From Plectrocnemia conspersa (taxonomy: Eukaryota > Arthropoda > Insecta > Trichoptera > Polycentropodidae), in assembly GCA_009617715.1 (NCBI GenBank), contig VTFK01000357.1, positions 620,001 to 684,000 of the forward strand: a stretch of DNA of 64,000 bases. The letters run 5' to 3'. Positions 53,353 to 64,000 of the stretch are shown piece after piece. The notes under the pieces were generated by a model that saw nothing but the letters and a program-made list of their open reading frames with translations, was not told the origin of the DNA and did no database searches. The translations under genes were made by a program, and so were the position numbers. Every line of letters starts with the position of its first letter. Position 1 is the first letter of the stretch.

Positions 53353-56216
53353 AATTAAAAATGAATAAATAAATATTTACATAGCATTTTTTATACATAT
53401 AACGAAACATATCACTACTCTTTAGAGAGAGCGGGGAACTTTGCTTCGGACGTAGCTTTTTATTCGCACGATTCTGTTGGCAAGAGCCGAGCTGTTGAAA
53501 TTAAGACTGTTAAGCAAAAAACATTTTTATAATAAAGGTAACAGACAATAACAATCTGTTTCTACCGACTATATCGACGTTTTGACTGAAACATCGAGAG
53601 TAGAGAAAGCAATAGCACCTTCATTTGAAACTTTTACCTAGCACTTATTAAGTAGAGCTACGCTGAGCAGCAACCGAGATTTTGAAAACCAAGGAAGCAA
53701 TCGCTTTTTACTTCATGTCAACCTTGGTTGCCTAAACAACGAAGCCTAAAATCTAGAGTTTAGCCTAATCTCCAAAGACAACCGTCTACAGTGATGTTAC
53801 GATTGTATCATTTTTATATATTTTATTTCTAGAATAGCTCTAAATATTATATAAATTAGGCAAATTTAAATTATGATAATATTCTATTCTCTGTAGCTAT
53901 ATACTAGATAATCTATTTTTATGCGAAATTTCACGCTACCATATGTGAATGTATTTTGCTCGTACAAACAGAATTTGAATTCGCTTTTTTATTGGTAGAG
54001 AAGAGATGATTCAGAAAGATAAGAGTGAGCAATCTAACTTTGTAGCTACTATTGCCGTTGATTATGTACAAAAGTGTAGGTATTTGAAATATACAAGTTT
54101 ACATTTTACTTGCTACAATTTCACGGAATGGTCGACCGTTCCCCGAGTTCACCGAACAACAATAAAGACGTCTCTGATACATCGACGGTCCAACTTTCTC
54201 TTACTTTTTGACTGTTTATCATTGCACCAGCTGGTCGAATCAAAGTCGATGAGCCGTATAATTGCCAAAGGGACTCCCAGGGCATGCATTCCATTACGGC
54301 CAGAAGTGTCCGTGGCAAAAGGACGGAGACTCCCTTCAGGGTAAAAGCGTTCGACACGGCTACTCCGACTGTAAAGCTACAAAACCTCCCGCGCACTTGG
54401 CTACAATGAAACTAGTTAGCTACAAACACTGCAATGATAACACAAAGGAAAGTTTACTCTGGTCAAATTGGTTTTCTTTGCAAATAAAAATTTATCAGCC
54501 CGGTGCGTTTGCATCCGTCGCCCGCGGGGACGTGAACGGGGATGTGCAGCAGGTGTGCTCAACCGTTCTACGATCTAATGGATACAATTTAATTAAAAAC
54601 AATAATAAAAAAAATATATATTTTTTTTAAATCGTTTTTTACTCGAGACTACAACTGTTATTATATTAGTAACTTTCAAAATATTTAAAAAAAAAATTAT
54701 TCAGTTCAGTATTAATAAATTATATAAAAGAAGGGTTTACATAATTCTTACGTAGATATTCTGAAATGTTTTAACACGTTTTTATTTAATTAATTCGCGC
54801 AACAAATCAATGTATATGTAGATGGAAAATGTACTTGAAACACAAAATTTGTACATAGGCGGTTCCGTCCAAGATTTCGCCGCCCATATATTGTTTGGGC
54901 GCTCTTTCCGCCCATGACGGCCAAGCACTGTCGCCCAGACGGGCGGGCCCGTTGCCAAATATTACTCGGTCGAGTGTTAGTCAACTCGACGATAAATCAA
55001 GCAGAGGAGACGCTACGTAGCCAACTTGTTAAATCAATGCTGTAACTTTGGTACGAAAAGCTTGAAAAAGCTTTTTCACCAAACGGACCTTGTGCTCTTA
55101 AGTAATGAATCTGCCTAAAAAAGGTCCTCTTAAAAGTGGGTCGCATGTGCGGATACAATGACGCATCATCAAAAAGAAAATACGCCCAATTTCCTAAATT
55201 TCAGAATAATGCTTCTTTCTAAGGTCTGATTTTTTAATGATGTCAATCAATTATACTGCATTATTATTTTATAGTTAAGTTAAAATCGATAGTTACTTTA
55301 TATTTTTATTATGTCAATACAAGGGTTGAGTAAATATTGCCAGGCTTATTTTCGTGCGGCACGTTTGTGTTTTTGATTGACACTCGTTACAAAAATTGGT
55401 TCGTTTTAATTACAACTACGTTCTTTCTGTGTACACATGTACAAATAAATGGACTTTTTAATTAGTCGCGTATGACTATTTTTGAATAATTATAGTTACC
55501 TAGAAGAGTTTAAAAAGGTATATTCAACGAAAACAGATCGACATGTTTACAGATTTTATATTTATAAATTAACAACATTTGCATTACTTATTTTTCGATG
55601 CATATAATATATAATCGGTTTTTTATGTTTTACTCGAAAATGATTAATCTTTTATGTTAATTATTTTAACATTGATTGAAAATCTTTCTGATTTATTCAT
55701 TCTTATGGCTAAGGAACGACGAATTCAAGCGAAAAGGCAAATCGTTCAGAATTAATGGGATTATAGAAATAAACACATTTTCTTAAGTGTGCTAGACAGG
55801 ATCGTTACCTCAATCACATTTATGTTTAATGTTTTCACAACCATCAAATAAAGATACAAATTTCTCAAAAGCATAAAAGGGCCATACCAAACATGGGGTT
55901 TATTTTGTGTTGCGATTATTCACTTGGATTCAGATCATTTTAAGACTAAACTGAAATATAGCTTATTTTTGGTATATTATCTTAGCAATTGATTCAAATT
56001 ATCGTGATGAAACATGAAAAAATGACTTTTACATTGATTGCTACAAGTATTGCTTAAATTAAACACTGAAAAATATATAATATATTATATAATTCTACAT
56101 CAGTGAGAAATAAATCATTTTGCGGTTACAATTTGATATAATAAAATCATAAATAATAAAATAAATAAATAAAAAAATGTTCTTATATGAAGAAGCATGG
56201 TAAAAGGATAACAAAA
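53353..56216. other. Non-coding stretch with large GC-richer islands
   Basis: Islands span about 53400-53800, 53990-54590 and 54790-55180. The second gives two overlapping plus-strand frames (54006-54344 and 54262-54630, 112 and 122 codons) and a minus-strand frame of 91 codons. None has recognisable features, and their mutual overlap argues that composition keeps them open. The third includes a very C/G-rich core around 54880-54960. Confidence 0.4.
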
Positions 56217-56284
56217 GACAGAATAGCGTAGTCCGTAACATCTTAGACAAGTAAATCTGAGGTTGCTAGTTCGAGCTATAATAT
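56217..56284 (+). repeat. tRNA-derived SINE, 5' fragment (copy E)
   Basis: It matches only the tRNA-like head: gacagaatagcgtagtccgt, tcttagacaagta, and a degraded B box gttcgagcta. Similarity stops after about 68 bases, so the copy is truncated at its 3' side or interrupted. Confidence 0.75.
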
Positions 56285-57598
56285 TTACAGTTAAAATTAC
56301 CAGTTAAAGTATTTCGGCCAGAATATTAAAAGAAACATATTACACGATTAAATACAATCCTAATTATAATAAGCGAAAAAAACAGTTATTTAATGCACAT
56401 TTACCTAAGCAATAAACTCAAAATAATTAATTTAGCTAGAAAAATATTTAAAATGTAAAAAAAATTAGATATATTTTAATTAACTAAGTTTATGCTGCAG
56501 TTCCGCTGTTCATTCTACGAACTACCATTTGTAAGGATGACGCCTCCCTTAAAATCCAAGTAAATCAACTCACAAAGACATGGTCACCTGTCCACTGTCC
56601 ATAAACTGGACATATTAAGATGCTAAGACCACAAAGGGGTACAAACGGACAAGACAATACGTTCGAGCGTGCATTTCATTACTTAGCCATGCAGCGCACT
56701 CGAACCGTTCCGGTTCGGCTCCATTCAGCGCCACAATGGTCAGCATATTTTAGCGAACCGGCCAACTTTGCGAAAGTGGCCGCCATTGTGCAGCCGGTAT
56801 TCTTCCCCGGGAGCAACGATATTATATCAGAGCTGAGTCCACCATTTTCTACCTGCGATAACCGTACGGAACGGTAAAAGCGGCGATTGATTTTCAGAAT
56901 GAAAAAACGTTAACGTTAACTGAACCATAAAATTACGGTAAAAGCGGCGATTGATTTTCAGCAATGTAAAAACGTTAACATTATTATTCGAATGAAACAT
57001 CATGCCTAAATATTTTTTAGATCAATCTCCTTGCGTCTTACATTGTTTATAACAATGGTTTCCAACCATTTTTAAGTTAAAAATTACCTGTAATTTTAAT
57101 TTTCATAGCAATCGACTTCTTACGAGAATTTTATTTAAAAAATTGTAGAAATTATAATTTCTGTGTTTTATAGTGGAACACTATTGAACAATTGTTTGGT
57201 TTTTTTTCTCGTAGATTGGGTATGAAAATGTCAGCTAAGTCATCTGCGTAGAGATCAGCTTTACTTTTATTGTTTTTGATCTATAGTTTGTTTAGTCAAA
57301 CGAAAAAGTTCTGCGAATTGCGGTCATAGTAGACACCCGACATGCTTACTATGACCGAAATATTTGTCGTTGGCGCAAAATTATTTTTTTATTGGTAAGA
57401 TGGTAAAAAAAAGCTTTTGCTTGTCTTGCATTTCGAAACAATCCAAAAGCACATAATGACCATGGATTTTGGAGCTGATATTAAAATAAAAAACGTCTAC
57501 ATGTGTTGATCAAATATACAAAATGTTTCATTTTGAGATTTTTTTTAAATTTCTATAGAGATAGCATAAGCGAATATTTTACAAATATTTAATCAATT
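56285..57598. other. Non-coding stretch with an island and short repeats
   Basis: A GC-richer island spans about 56480-56900, with an 85-codon plus-strand frame (56620-56877) of no recognised type. At about 57049 caatggtttccaaccatttt resembles a hAT terminal sequence, but no partner end is found. A perfect 11-bp stem (57321-57331 with 57347-57357, cggtcatagta) lies downstream. Confidence 0.45.
56871..56980. repeat. Direct repeat of about 46 bp, 64-bp period
   Basis: acggtaaaagcggcgattga begins at 56871 and again at 56935. In both copies it continues with ttttcag, a short variable bit, and aaaaacgttaac. The two units are nearly identical. Confidence 0.9.
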
Positions 57599-57653
57599 AT
57601 TCGAATATTTGTATAATTAAAAACGGAGTTTTTAATTATATAAATATTCGAGT
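57599..57653. repeat. Hairpin with 23-base arms and 5-base loop
   Basis: Arms 57601-57623 and 57629-57651 are reverse complements except for one position, which would form a G-U pair in plus-strand RNA. The loop is cggag. The arm begins tcgaatatttgtataatt. The stem is shorter and the loop tighter than a normal microRNA precursor. Confidence 0.85.
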
Positions 57654-58339
57654 TTTTGTATGGCTCATTTTTATATATTATAAAGCGTTTAATAACGTTT
57701 TGAATATATTCGCCTTCACTTGTTTCCTTTGCAATAATTATTTTATATTGTTATTCTTTTACATTGGAATCAGTAAATAGTGAAGTGTAAATATAGTTAA
57801 TTGTGTTGTGTTGAAGTGCAAATATACCTAATTGTGCCGTGTTACAAGCAGCAAACGATTCATCAAACTGAAGTTAAAAGTAAGTGCAAACCTTAAATTT
57901 TGGTAGATATAGTTTCTATATAAATATAATCGACACCTATTTTTTAAAGCTCTATTAATATTTATTCTATTTTTACAAATCAACAATCTTAAAAAATAAT
58001 TCAGAATAATAATAGAACATATTGTGATAAAGATCATATACTAGCTTAAATAAAATTGCGTCTTTAAAACTTGATTTTGAATGACTGTTGATTGGTCCAT
58101 ACATATTGTTTTTACCTGAATTATTTGTTCTTTCATGTGTTTTCGTACTCTTCCGTCTATAGTTAGCCCCCGTCACAAGTGTCTGGTATAAAACTAATTA
58201 GTCCTTTGTACAATAAATAAATCTCGCCTTTTCATGTAAAAGTAAAATCAGATCAATTAAAAAGTAAAACTATTTTTTTTTTCGCTAAAAGGTCCTCACA
58301 AAATTTGATGTTTTTAATGTTTTCGGCTTTTTAAACCTT
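57654..58339. other. Non-coding stretch
   Basis: I see nothing gene-like here. A short imperfect direct repeat (gtgaagtgtaaatatagttaa and gttgaagtgcaaatatacctaa) occurs at about 57780-57832. Confidence 0.5.
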
Positions 58340-58849
58340 ATTTTTGTTGATTTTTTACATTTTTATGATGTTGTACATATCCGTATAAAAAACGAATGTG
58401 TTTCATTTTGTATTTTCCAATCCCCGAGTACACGCTCTCACTTAGCACGCTCCTTACACCGTGTTATCGAAAAGTCTATTGTTGTTTATTAGTAAAACAC
58501 GTACTGTAGATTAGCAATGTCAAATTAAATGTGCTGTAATGTAATAAAGTCAATGTTAAAAGATTCCAAGAAGTCCATTGTTGAGAAGTTTAAAAAAACT
58601 ATCAAAATTTTAGGCCTTTTTTTTATTTTTTACATATTTGTATGATGTTATACATATCCGTACAAAAAACAAATGTGTTTAATTTTGTATTTTCTAATCC
58701 CCGAGTACACGCTCCCACTTAGCACGCTCTTTATTCCGTGTTATCGGAAAGTCTATTGTAGTTTATCACTAATACGCGTACTGTAGATTAGCAATGTTAA
58801 AAGATTTCAAGAATTCCATTATTGACACGTTTGCAAAAACTATAAAAAT
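58340..58849. repeat. Tandem duplication, 277-bp period
   Basis: Unit 1 (about 58340-58612) and unit 2 (about 58617-58849) share long words at an exact offset of 277, for example tcccgagtacacgctc-type sequence and cttagcacgctc (58441 and 58718). After gcaatgt the offset drops to 241, because 36 bases present in unit 1 are missing in unit 2. The missing block is flanked by caatgt in unit 1, as expected for a deletion between short repeats. No coding content is recognised. Confidence 0.92.
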
Positions 58850-59699
58850 TTCCTAAGAACCGTTATCAAACAATAAACAACTAAGCCATTTAAAAGGTGT
58901 TTAACCGCTTCAATAACAGATAAACACGAATCTAGTAAAAGCAATTTGTCTTACGACCAGAATATTATTGGTTGTAAATTAGCCGAAATTATTAGTATTT
59001 TTAAAATTCACAATTACAATTGCGATTGACCAATCGACCGCTTGGGAACCCTTTGTTTATATTATGTTTCGATGTAGATATATTTTTAAGTTTACAAATA
59101 TAAAATAATAAAAATTTTACAGTTTTATGTTGTTATTACACGTTAGAGATTAATTAAAATATAGATAGGTGAATATTGTAAACAATTAAACAAATAATTT
59201 AAAATAAAAAAATGCGTACTTAAAAATAACAAAGATCACACAAGCGATCAAAATGTATGCAGTTGTTTGTTCGGAAATTATGTATATTAGGATATACTAA
59301 ATAATATACTTTTATGTATGAACTAGGAATGAGTAGGCAAATGTGTTCATAAAAAAATCTGCTCTCTTGGGTTTTTATAAGGCGCCATATGGTGCGTTTG
59401 CCCGGTAATTTACTCTAAAGCGTATATTAAATGCTTGATATGGCATATCTTAAAATATTTTGACTCAGAAAACTTTATTTCTAATCAAAGCATGCTCTCG
59501 ATAAGTATGCAAGAGATCGGTGCACTCGCCTGCTCTTAAAAAATTAGGTGCTTAATGATATATTAGGTGTTGTTGTTACATTTATTACAAAAGTTGACAA
59601 AATTAAAAATACTAAATGCGCTGCTAGGTCGGCGCCACAAGTGTTGAACTTCTATAAAAAATGCTTTACTGTTCACAATTTTGAGCAATATTTCTGTTT
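58850..59699. other. Non-coding stretch
   Basis: No gene or repeat recognised. Small GC-richer patches lie near 59020-59060, 59370-59420 and 59510-59650. Confidence 0.45.
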
Positions 59700-59701
59700 T
59701 A

Positions 59702-60413
59702 TATGCAAATAATATTTTTCTTGTACCTGTTTTTTCTTGGTTTAGAGAAGTTAAGGAATTTGTTGAAGTACTTCGGGGCAGGATTTGCCTCGCGATTTTC
59801 TTTTAAAAAGTTGCTAAGTCAGTATCGCTGCTTCTCTAAAACATATTTTTGATCTGATTCTCAAGGCGTCATTTCCTGACCTTTAGTAATGCACTAAATT
59901 TAACTCTATTAAAAAAAAGTTAAAAAATATAAAAATAAAAAACTACCATTTATAAATGGATTGTCAAGAAAAATTAGTAAAAAATGATCGGAGTTCTGTT
60001 GCTCACATAATTAAATCTGGTATTCTCAAGTTTTTAAGCGATCGTAAACATTTTGTCATCTATGTCATCTATTGTCTAAATATTATTTTATCCCTACAGG
60101 GCTTTCTCAAGGGTCCAACTTTCTACTCTTTACTTTATTTAATAATAACTCATTGTGTCATTTTTTTGTTCTTGTTAGCCATCAGATTATTCCTGATATC
60201 TCGGAAAAAACTTAAACTAAAGATTTTGGATTCATTTTTAAGAGCAAGTAAAGGTTCTCTCTCTCTACATGTGAACGAAGTCTGCAAAAAATCTTTGTAA
60301 TGAGATACGCCTTTTACTTTGACAATCCCATAGTAATGCGTGTTCTCCATGAATTGGCATTGCATATTGATCTATTTAATGTCAGCTACGAGGAGCTGGT
60401 CCAGTTTGTGTAA
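59702..60413 (+). other. Candidate gene remnant: hydrophobic frames plus conserved 24-codon block
   Basis: Three adjoining plus-strand frames look more protein-like than the background. A frame from ATG at about 59702 starts MQIIFFLYLFFLGLEKL. A 114-codon frame (59956-60300) has two hydrophobic, membrane-like segments at roughly residues 33-52 and 58-82. A frame from ATG at 60300 overlaps the previous stop (TAATG), reads MRYAFYFDNPIVMRVLHEL and continues into the conserved block ALHIDLFNVSYEELVQFV, ending at TAA 60411-60413. The last 24 codons match 37377-37448 (-) with a coding-type substitution pattern. Whether the three belong to one spliced or broken gene is unknown. I considered a chemoreceptor because of the membrane segments, but no receptor motif is present. 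Confidence 0.35.
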
Positions 60414-60861
60414 TGTTATTTTAACATTTTATGTTTTATAATAACAATAACACAATACATTATTTTACTTAACATTATGATGTATTGAGATAACCTGTTA
60501 GGTCACAAAGGCATTGATCAAATTTTAATACATAAAGAAATAAATATGCTTTAAATGCCTCTAAAGCTATGCTTTGAACTTTGTAATTACTATATTAAAA
60601 ATTATATTTGTTTTTATTTGTTTCTGATGTTATAGTTAGATTAAGCAAGGGTATTTCATTTTTTTACGTGCTGTGTATATAAAATATCTGTTTAAAAGAC
60701 ACTTAGGCAGTAAGCCTATTACATAAAAGTTTTTAATTTTTGATTTTCAGGATATAATATGTTCACTCTGTAGAAGTTTTGTTTAATCTTGTGTTTTTTA
60801 AAACAATTTAAATATACTTTAAAAATAAAAGGTCTATTAAAACTTAGGTCATTCGTTGATT
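60414..60861. other. Non-coding stretch, possible SINE 3' trace
   Basis: At about 60480-60512, tgtattgagataacctgttaggtcacaa resembles the 3' end of the SINE family seen at 53065, without any preceding body. Nothing else is recognised. Confidence 0.35.
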
Positions 60862-61020
60862 ATGTTAAGTCCTCAGCGTTCATATATAATAGTGTTATTC
60901 TAATTTTAGAATATCATTAGTATATTCAATGAAGAGTAATGGCCCGAGCAAACTTTCCTGAGAAACTCCAGATGATATTTTACGCGATTTCGAGTGAACA
61001 ACGATTTTTCGACAAAATAA
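60862..61020 (-). pseudogene. LINE reverse transcriptase fragment (minus strand)
   Basis: On the minus strand the frame reads SSGVSQESLLGPLLFIEYTN followed by DILKLE, which is the RT motif usually written GVPQGSxLGPLLF..YINDI. In a shifted frame downstream a NAEDL word stands where the catalytic YADD is expected, so the active site is destroyed. Only about 160 bp remain. It is oriented opposite to the larger LINE remnant at 29510-31250 and is a separate insertion. Confidence 0.8.
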
Positions 61021-64000
61021 AAATAATATATCGAATATTAGGTAAAAAGGCGGAATAGATTTTGGTTATTGTAACTTATGAGTTTATTGATATATTATAT
61101 AAATTTTAAAATAACTCATAAAATAATAAACAAATTTATTTATCAATACATACGGTTTTTACTTGATTTTTAAGTATATCTACTTATCACTCCTTGCGCT
61201 GATTGTTCAAAATATTCATATAATAGTTATTCAAATAACGATTTAAATAGTATATCGTTTATTATTGTTATAAAACATTTATGGAAAAACCTTACAAAAA
61301 TAACGAAATAATGAAATAAAATACGTGAGTGTTGTGCAAATAGATTTTTGCATATGCGCAAAACGAATTTGGCTTATAAGCATTTAACGACGACGATAAC
61401 AGTTAAATTGAATTAATTCTGGTAACGTAAATATTTTTAAATTATCATAAATCAAGCCGATGTGAAAAAGTCATATCAAAACTGTGGTTTTAACTCAAAC
61501 GTTAAATCGATTTGGGTCCGAATTTCAATGAAGCTATGGTTTCTCTGACCCAATTAAAACCACTGCTTTGTTAATATTTAAAATTTATATTAGGTTAAAT
61601 TTATAAATCGAATGAACAGTAAATTAGGCGTATATAATTATTTAAATTAATCCCTTATTTGATATTTTTATATAAATTTAATAATATAAATAATAAAAGA
61701 ACATAATGTAGGCTTGCATTATTATTAATTAAATAAGTTCTGTCAGTCTCATACACTCGTAATAAGTCATTATTATAAATTATGTTTTTAGCAACTGTTT
61801 TTTTTATAATGAATTCTGAATAAATTAATTTTAATAATATTTTCTTTTTTAAACGTTGGTAAACTTTTACACATTAGTAAGTTGCTTAGTAAATTTGTTT
61901 GCTTTAGGTATTTATTTCACATTTATTGAATGTATACAAATATATAGACATCAATACTCAAGGGAATTAGAAAATTTATTTATATTTCTAATATAATATA
62001 TATAAAAATAATGATTTACAGTAAACAAAGAAAATGTGCTTTATGCACAAAGTAACATATTCAGGTGTATTTTATTGCATGTTAAATGTATGATACAATG
62101 ACAGAAATATATTTTACAGTTGGATATTAGTATTTTACACGCTACCTGTCATAATCTCCAATTACGTATGTTAATAAAAACATATTTTTTATAACCAGTA
62201 GTGTTGAAAAAACTGTTAAAAACTTTATATGAAATATGTTAACGTAGAACCGTATATAACGCAACAAGCTATTGGTAATTAAATAATAAATACTTTTACT
62301 TATTTTGTTAATACTTTCCAGCATACTAGAACTATAATATTTATTAAACTTAATTGATTAAACTATTTAAAGAACCACTAGATATTATTAGTAAATAAAT
62401 AAACTCTATGTATAACAAAATTTTCCTAGCAAAAATCTAAAAACACCGACAACAAATTATATTAGGTCTATAAGTCAATGTTACTTTTTTCACGATACAT
62501 TTATTTTAAGGTGGTTTGCTTAAATGTAGCCCTAGAATCGTACCAGAGCTTCCTTATATTTTTGCTATTAAATCCGAATCATTTGAGCTCACTTTTTTTG
62601 CGGAATCTTATATTATATATCATATTTATAGCTGTATATTTACAAGAAATATAAAATCTGTTTTCTATTATATATAAACATATGTATACATCAGAAATTT
62701 CATGCTTTCATAATGCATATAAAAGCTCGTATATTTTTTTAGTATGTTTGTATGTAATATCTAAATGATATTGTGTATACCATAAAAGATAACATTAAAT
62801 ATCTGGGTCAATGGGAAAATTCCGCTAATACGTGTATTAAAAGGGAAATTATTAATCCCACGGTAGTAGTTAGTAGAGGAAACCTCGCAAGAAGCCGATT
62901 CAAAAGAGAAACTCTTCAACTCGCATAATTAAAAACTAATACCGCCTCCTAAAGAGGAAAAAATCTTTGAAGCTTCTAGCTTGACTTTTTAATATTATAT
63001 ATTTATATATATAAAATTTAAATTTATGTTTATTTAAATGATGTGTTAACTAATTAAAAAAATATGTATGTTATGAAATATGTTCATGTACCTCATTATT
63101 GAAGCAAATTTTGCTCGGAACAACTGTCCAGTTGAGCTATGTATTGTATCTATAAACAAACAACTCATACACTTTATTGTCATATAGATAAATATATTAA
63201 ATGCATTTAATTAAAAGGTGACAAAATTAATTTTTACCTTCTCCCTTCGATAAAACCTATATCTGTTTTAAGTCCGCCTCCATTTTCTAGGGAAAAACTG
63301 GTTTTTAGTTTAAATAATTTTAACTTGAATTTTTAATAAAACCTACGAATTTTTGATATTGTTGTTTACGCATTCTATTTGTTTTAGCTTTTACTTTGAT
63401 CAGTAGCCTTTTTAAATCAAAAATAGTAAAAAAATTGCGTGGATTGTTTTTTATGAACTTAATTTAAAAAAAATATTAGTTTATATGTTCAACGAGATAA
63501 TTGTTAAAATCTGTTTATTTTTAAAATAGTTAATATTTGTTGAATATATATTTTTTAAAAAAAAAATCGTCTGAAATATAAACGTAATGTTATCTTTTAC
63601 TATGAGCTCGTTAAATCTGTCACTAAATTTACCTGCGTAATTTGTGTGAATGAAGTTTGGGAAGCATTATTACTATTTTATTATGTACCATAGAATGCAA
63701 GTTTTATTATGAATGGTTTCAACTTTTTAATAAACTCGAAAATCGATATAGTTATATCTAGAAGTTTTATATATGAATAAAATAACTGAAAAATGATAAA
63801 AATTATTTATAATATTTTTATTTATTTACACAATTATTTTTATATATGATAAAATGTTTTAAAGTCTATTATTGCATTAATATTCAGTATTGTTTAATTT
63901 AAAAACATACTAGTTTGCTTTAAAAACAATCAAAAATACAAGATCAATGCTTCTCATTTATTTTGTAATTTTTTTATGAGCTCATTAACTCGATTTAAAG
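61021..64000. other. AT-rich non-coding stretch to the window end
   Basis: No gene recognised. A nested inverted repeat lies at 61484-61563: outer arms gtggttttaa/ttaaaaccac, and inner arms ttgggtc (61512-61518) with gacccaa (61547-61553). A GC-richer patch lies at about 62800-62980. The remainder is simple A/T sequence. Confidence 0.5.

Noticed and set aside
54006..54630. Two overlapping plus-strand frames as genes
   Set aside because: They overlap in different frames inside a GC-richer island, and a third frame is open on the other strand, so open length is explained by composition.
57049..57075. hAT terminal repeat (caatggtttccaaccattttt)
   Set aside because: Resembles CAGTGGTTCTCAACC-type ends, but no reverse-complement partner, target duplication or transposase trace was found nearby.
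57599..57653. microRNA precursor
   Set aside because: A five-base loop and a stem of only 23 bp leave no room for the usual Drosha/Dicer product geometry.
59956..60300. Insect odorant or gustatory receptor gene
   Set aside because: Hydrophobic segments are present, but the total length is far too short and no receptor C-terminal motif (TYxxxxxQF type) is found; kept only as an unrecognised candidate remnant.

Overview
This is a very AT-rich stretch (roughly three quarters A+T by eye) of a eukaryotic, almost certainly insect, nuclear genome. The evidence is an insect-type defensin precursor with a spliced intron, tRNA-derived SINEs, hAT and Tigger/pogo DNA transposons, and non-LTR retrotransposon fragments. 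There are no operons, bacterial ribosome sites or CRISPR arrays. The spacing of the defensin cysteines and its dibasic processing site resemble fly (dipteran) defensins, but I cannot fix the insect order.

Only one gene is well supported: a two-exon secreted defensin-like peptide at 24640-25817 (+), with a TATA box upstream and a poly(A) signal downstream. Its mature peptide is odd: seven cysteines and no lysine or arginine. A second coding signal is a 24-codon block present twice without gaps (37377-37448 on the minus strand, 60339-60410 on the plus strand). Its differences fall mostly at third codon positions, which suggests exons or fragments of an unrecognised protein family.

The rest is intergenic or intronic DNA with dead mobile elements. 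Region by region: 3972-4994, a complete but decayed hAT with perfect 8-bp target duplications, inserted in an older dispersed repeat; 13195-14546, a second, 5'-deleted hAT of the ZBED5/GTF2IRD2-like type; 16761-17033, 45749-46062, 46191-46480, 53065-53352 and 56217-56284, copies of one tRNA-derived SINE family; 29510-31250 (+) and 60862-61020 (-), decayed LINE reverse transcriptases; 48389-50152, a Tigger element with both ends and TA target duplications but an internally deleted, mutated transposase that still shows a PCNA-binding-type motif. Two long perfect-arm palindromes (39769-39820, 47974-48056), several smaller hairpins, tandem duplications and a (TA)48 tract complete the repeats.

Between the repeats are many GC-richer, CpG-containing single-copy islands of 150-600 bp (for example 8190-8540, 12265-12655, 15530-16060, 36770-37560, 47460-47940, 53990-54580). 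Their open reading frames look incidental. They may be cis-regulatory or non-coding-RNA sequence of flanking genes outside the window, but that is inference.
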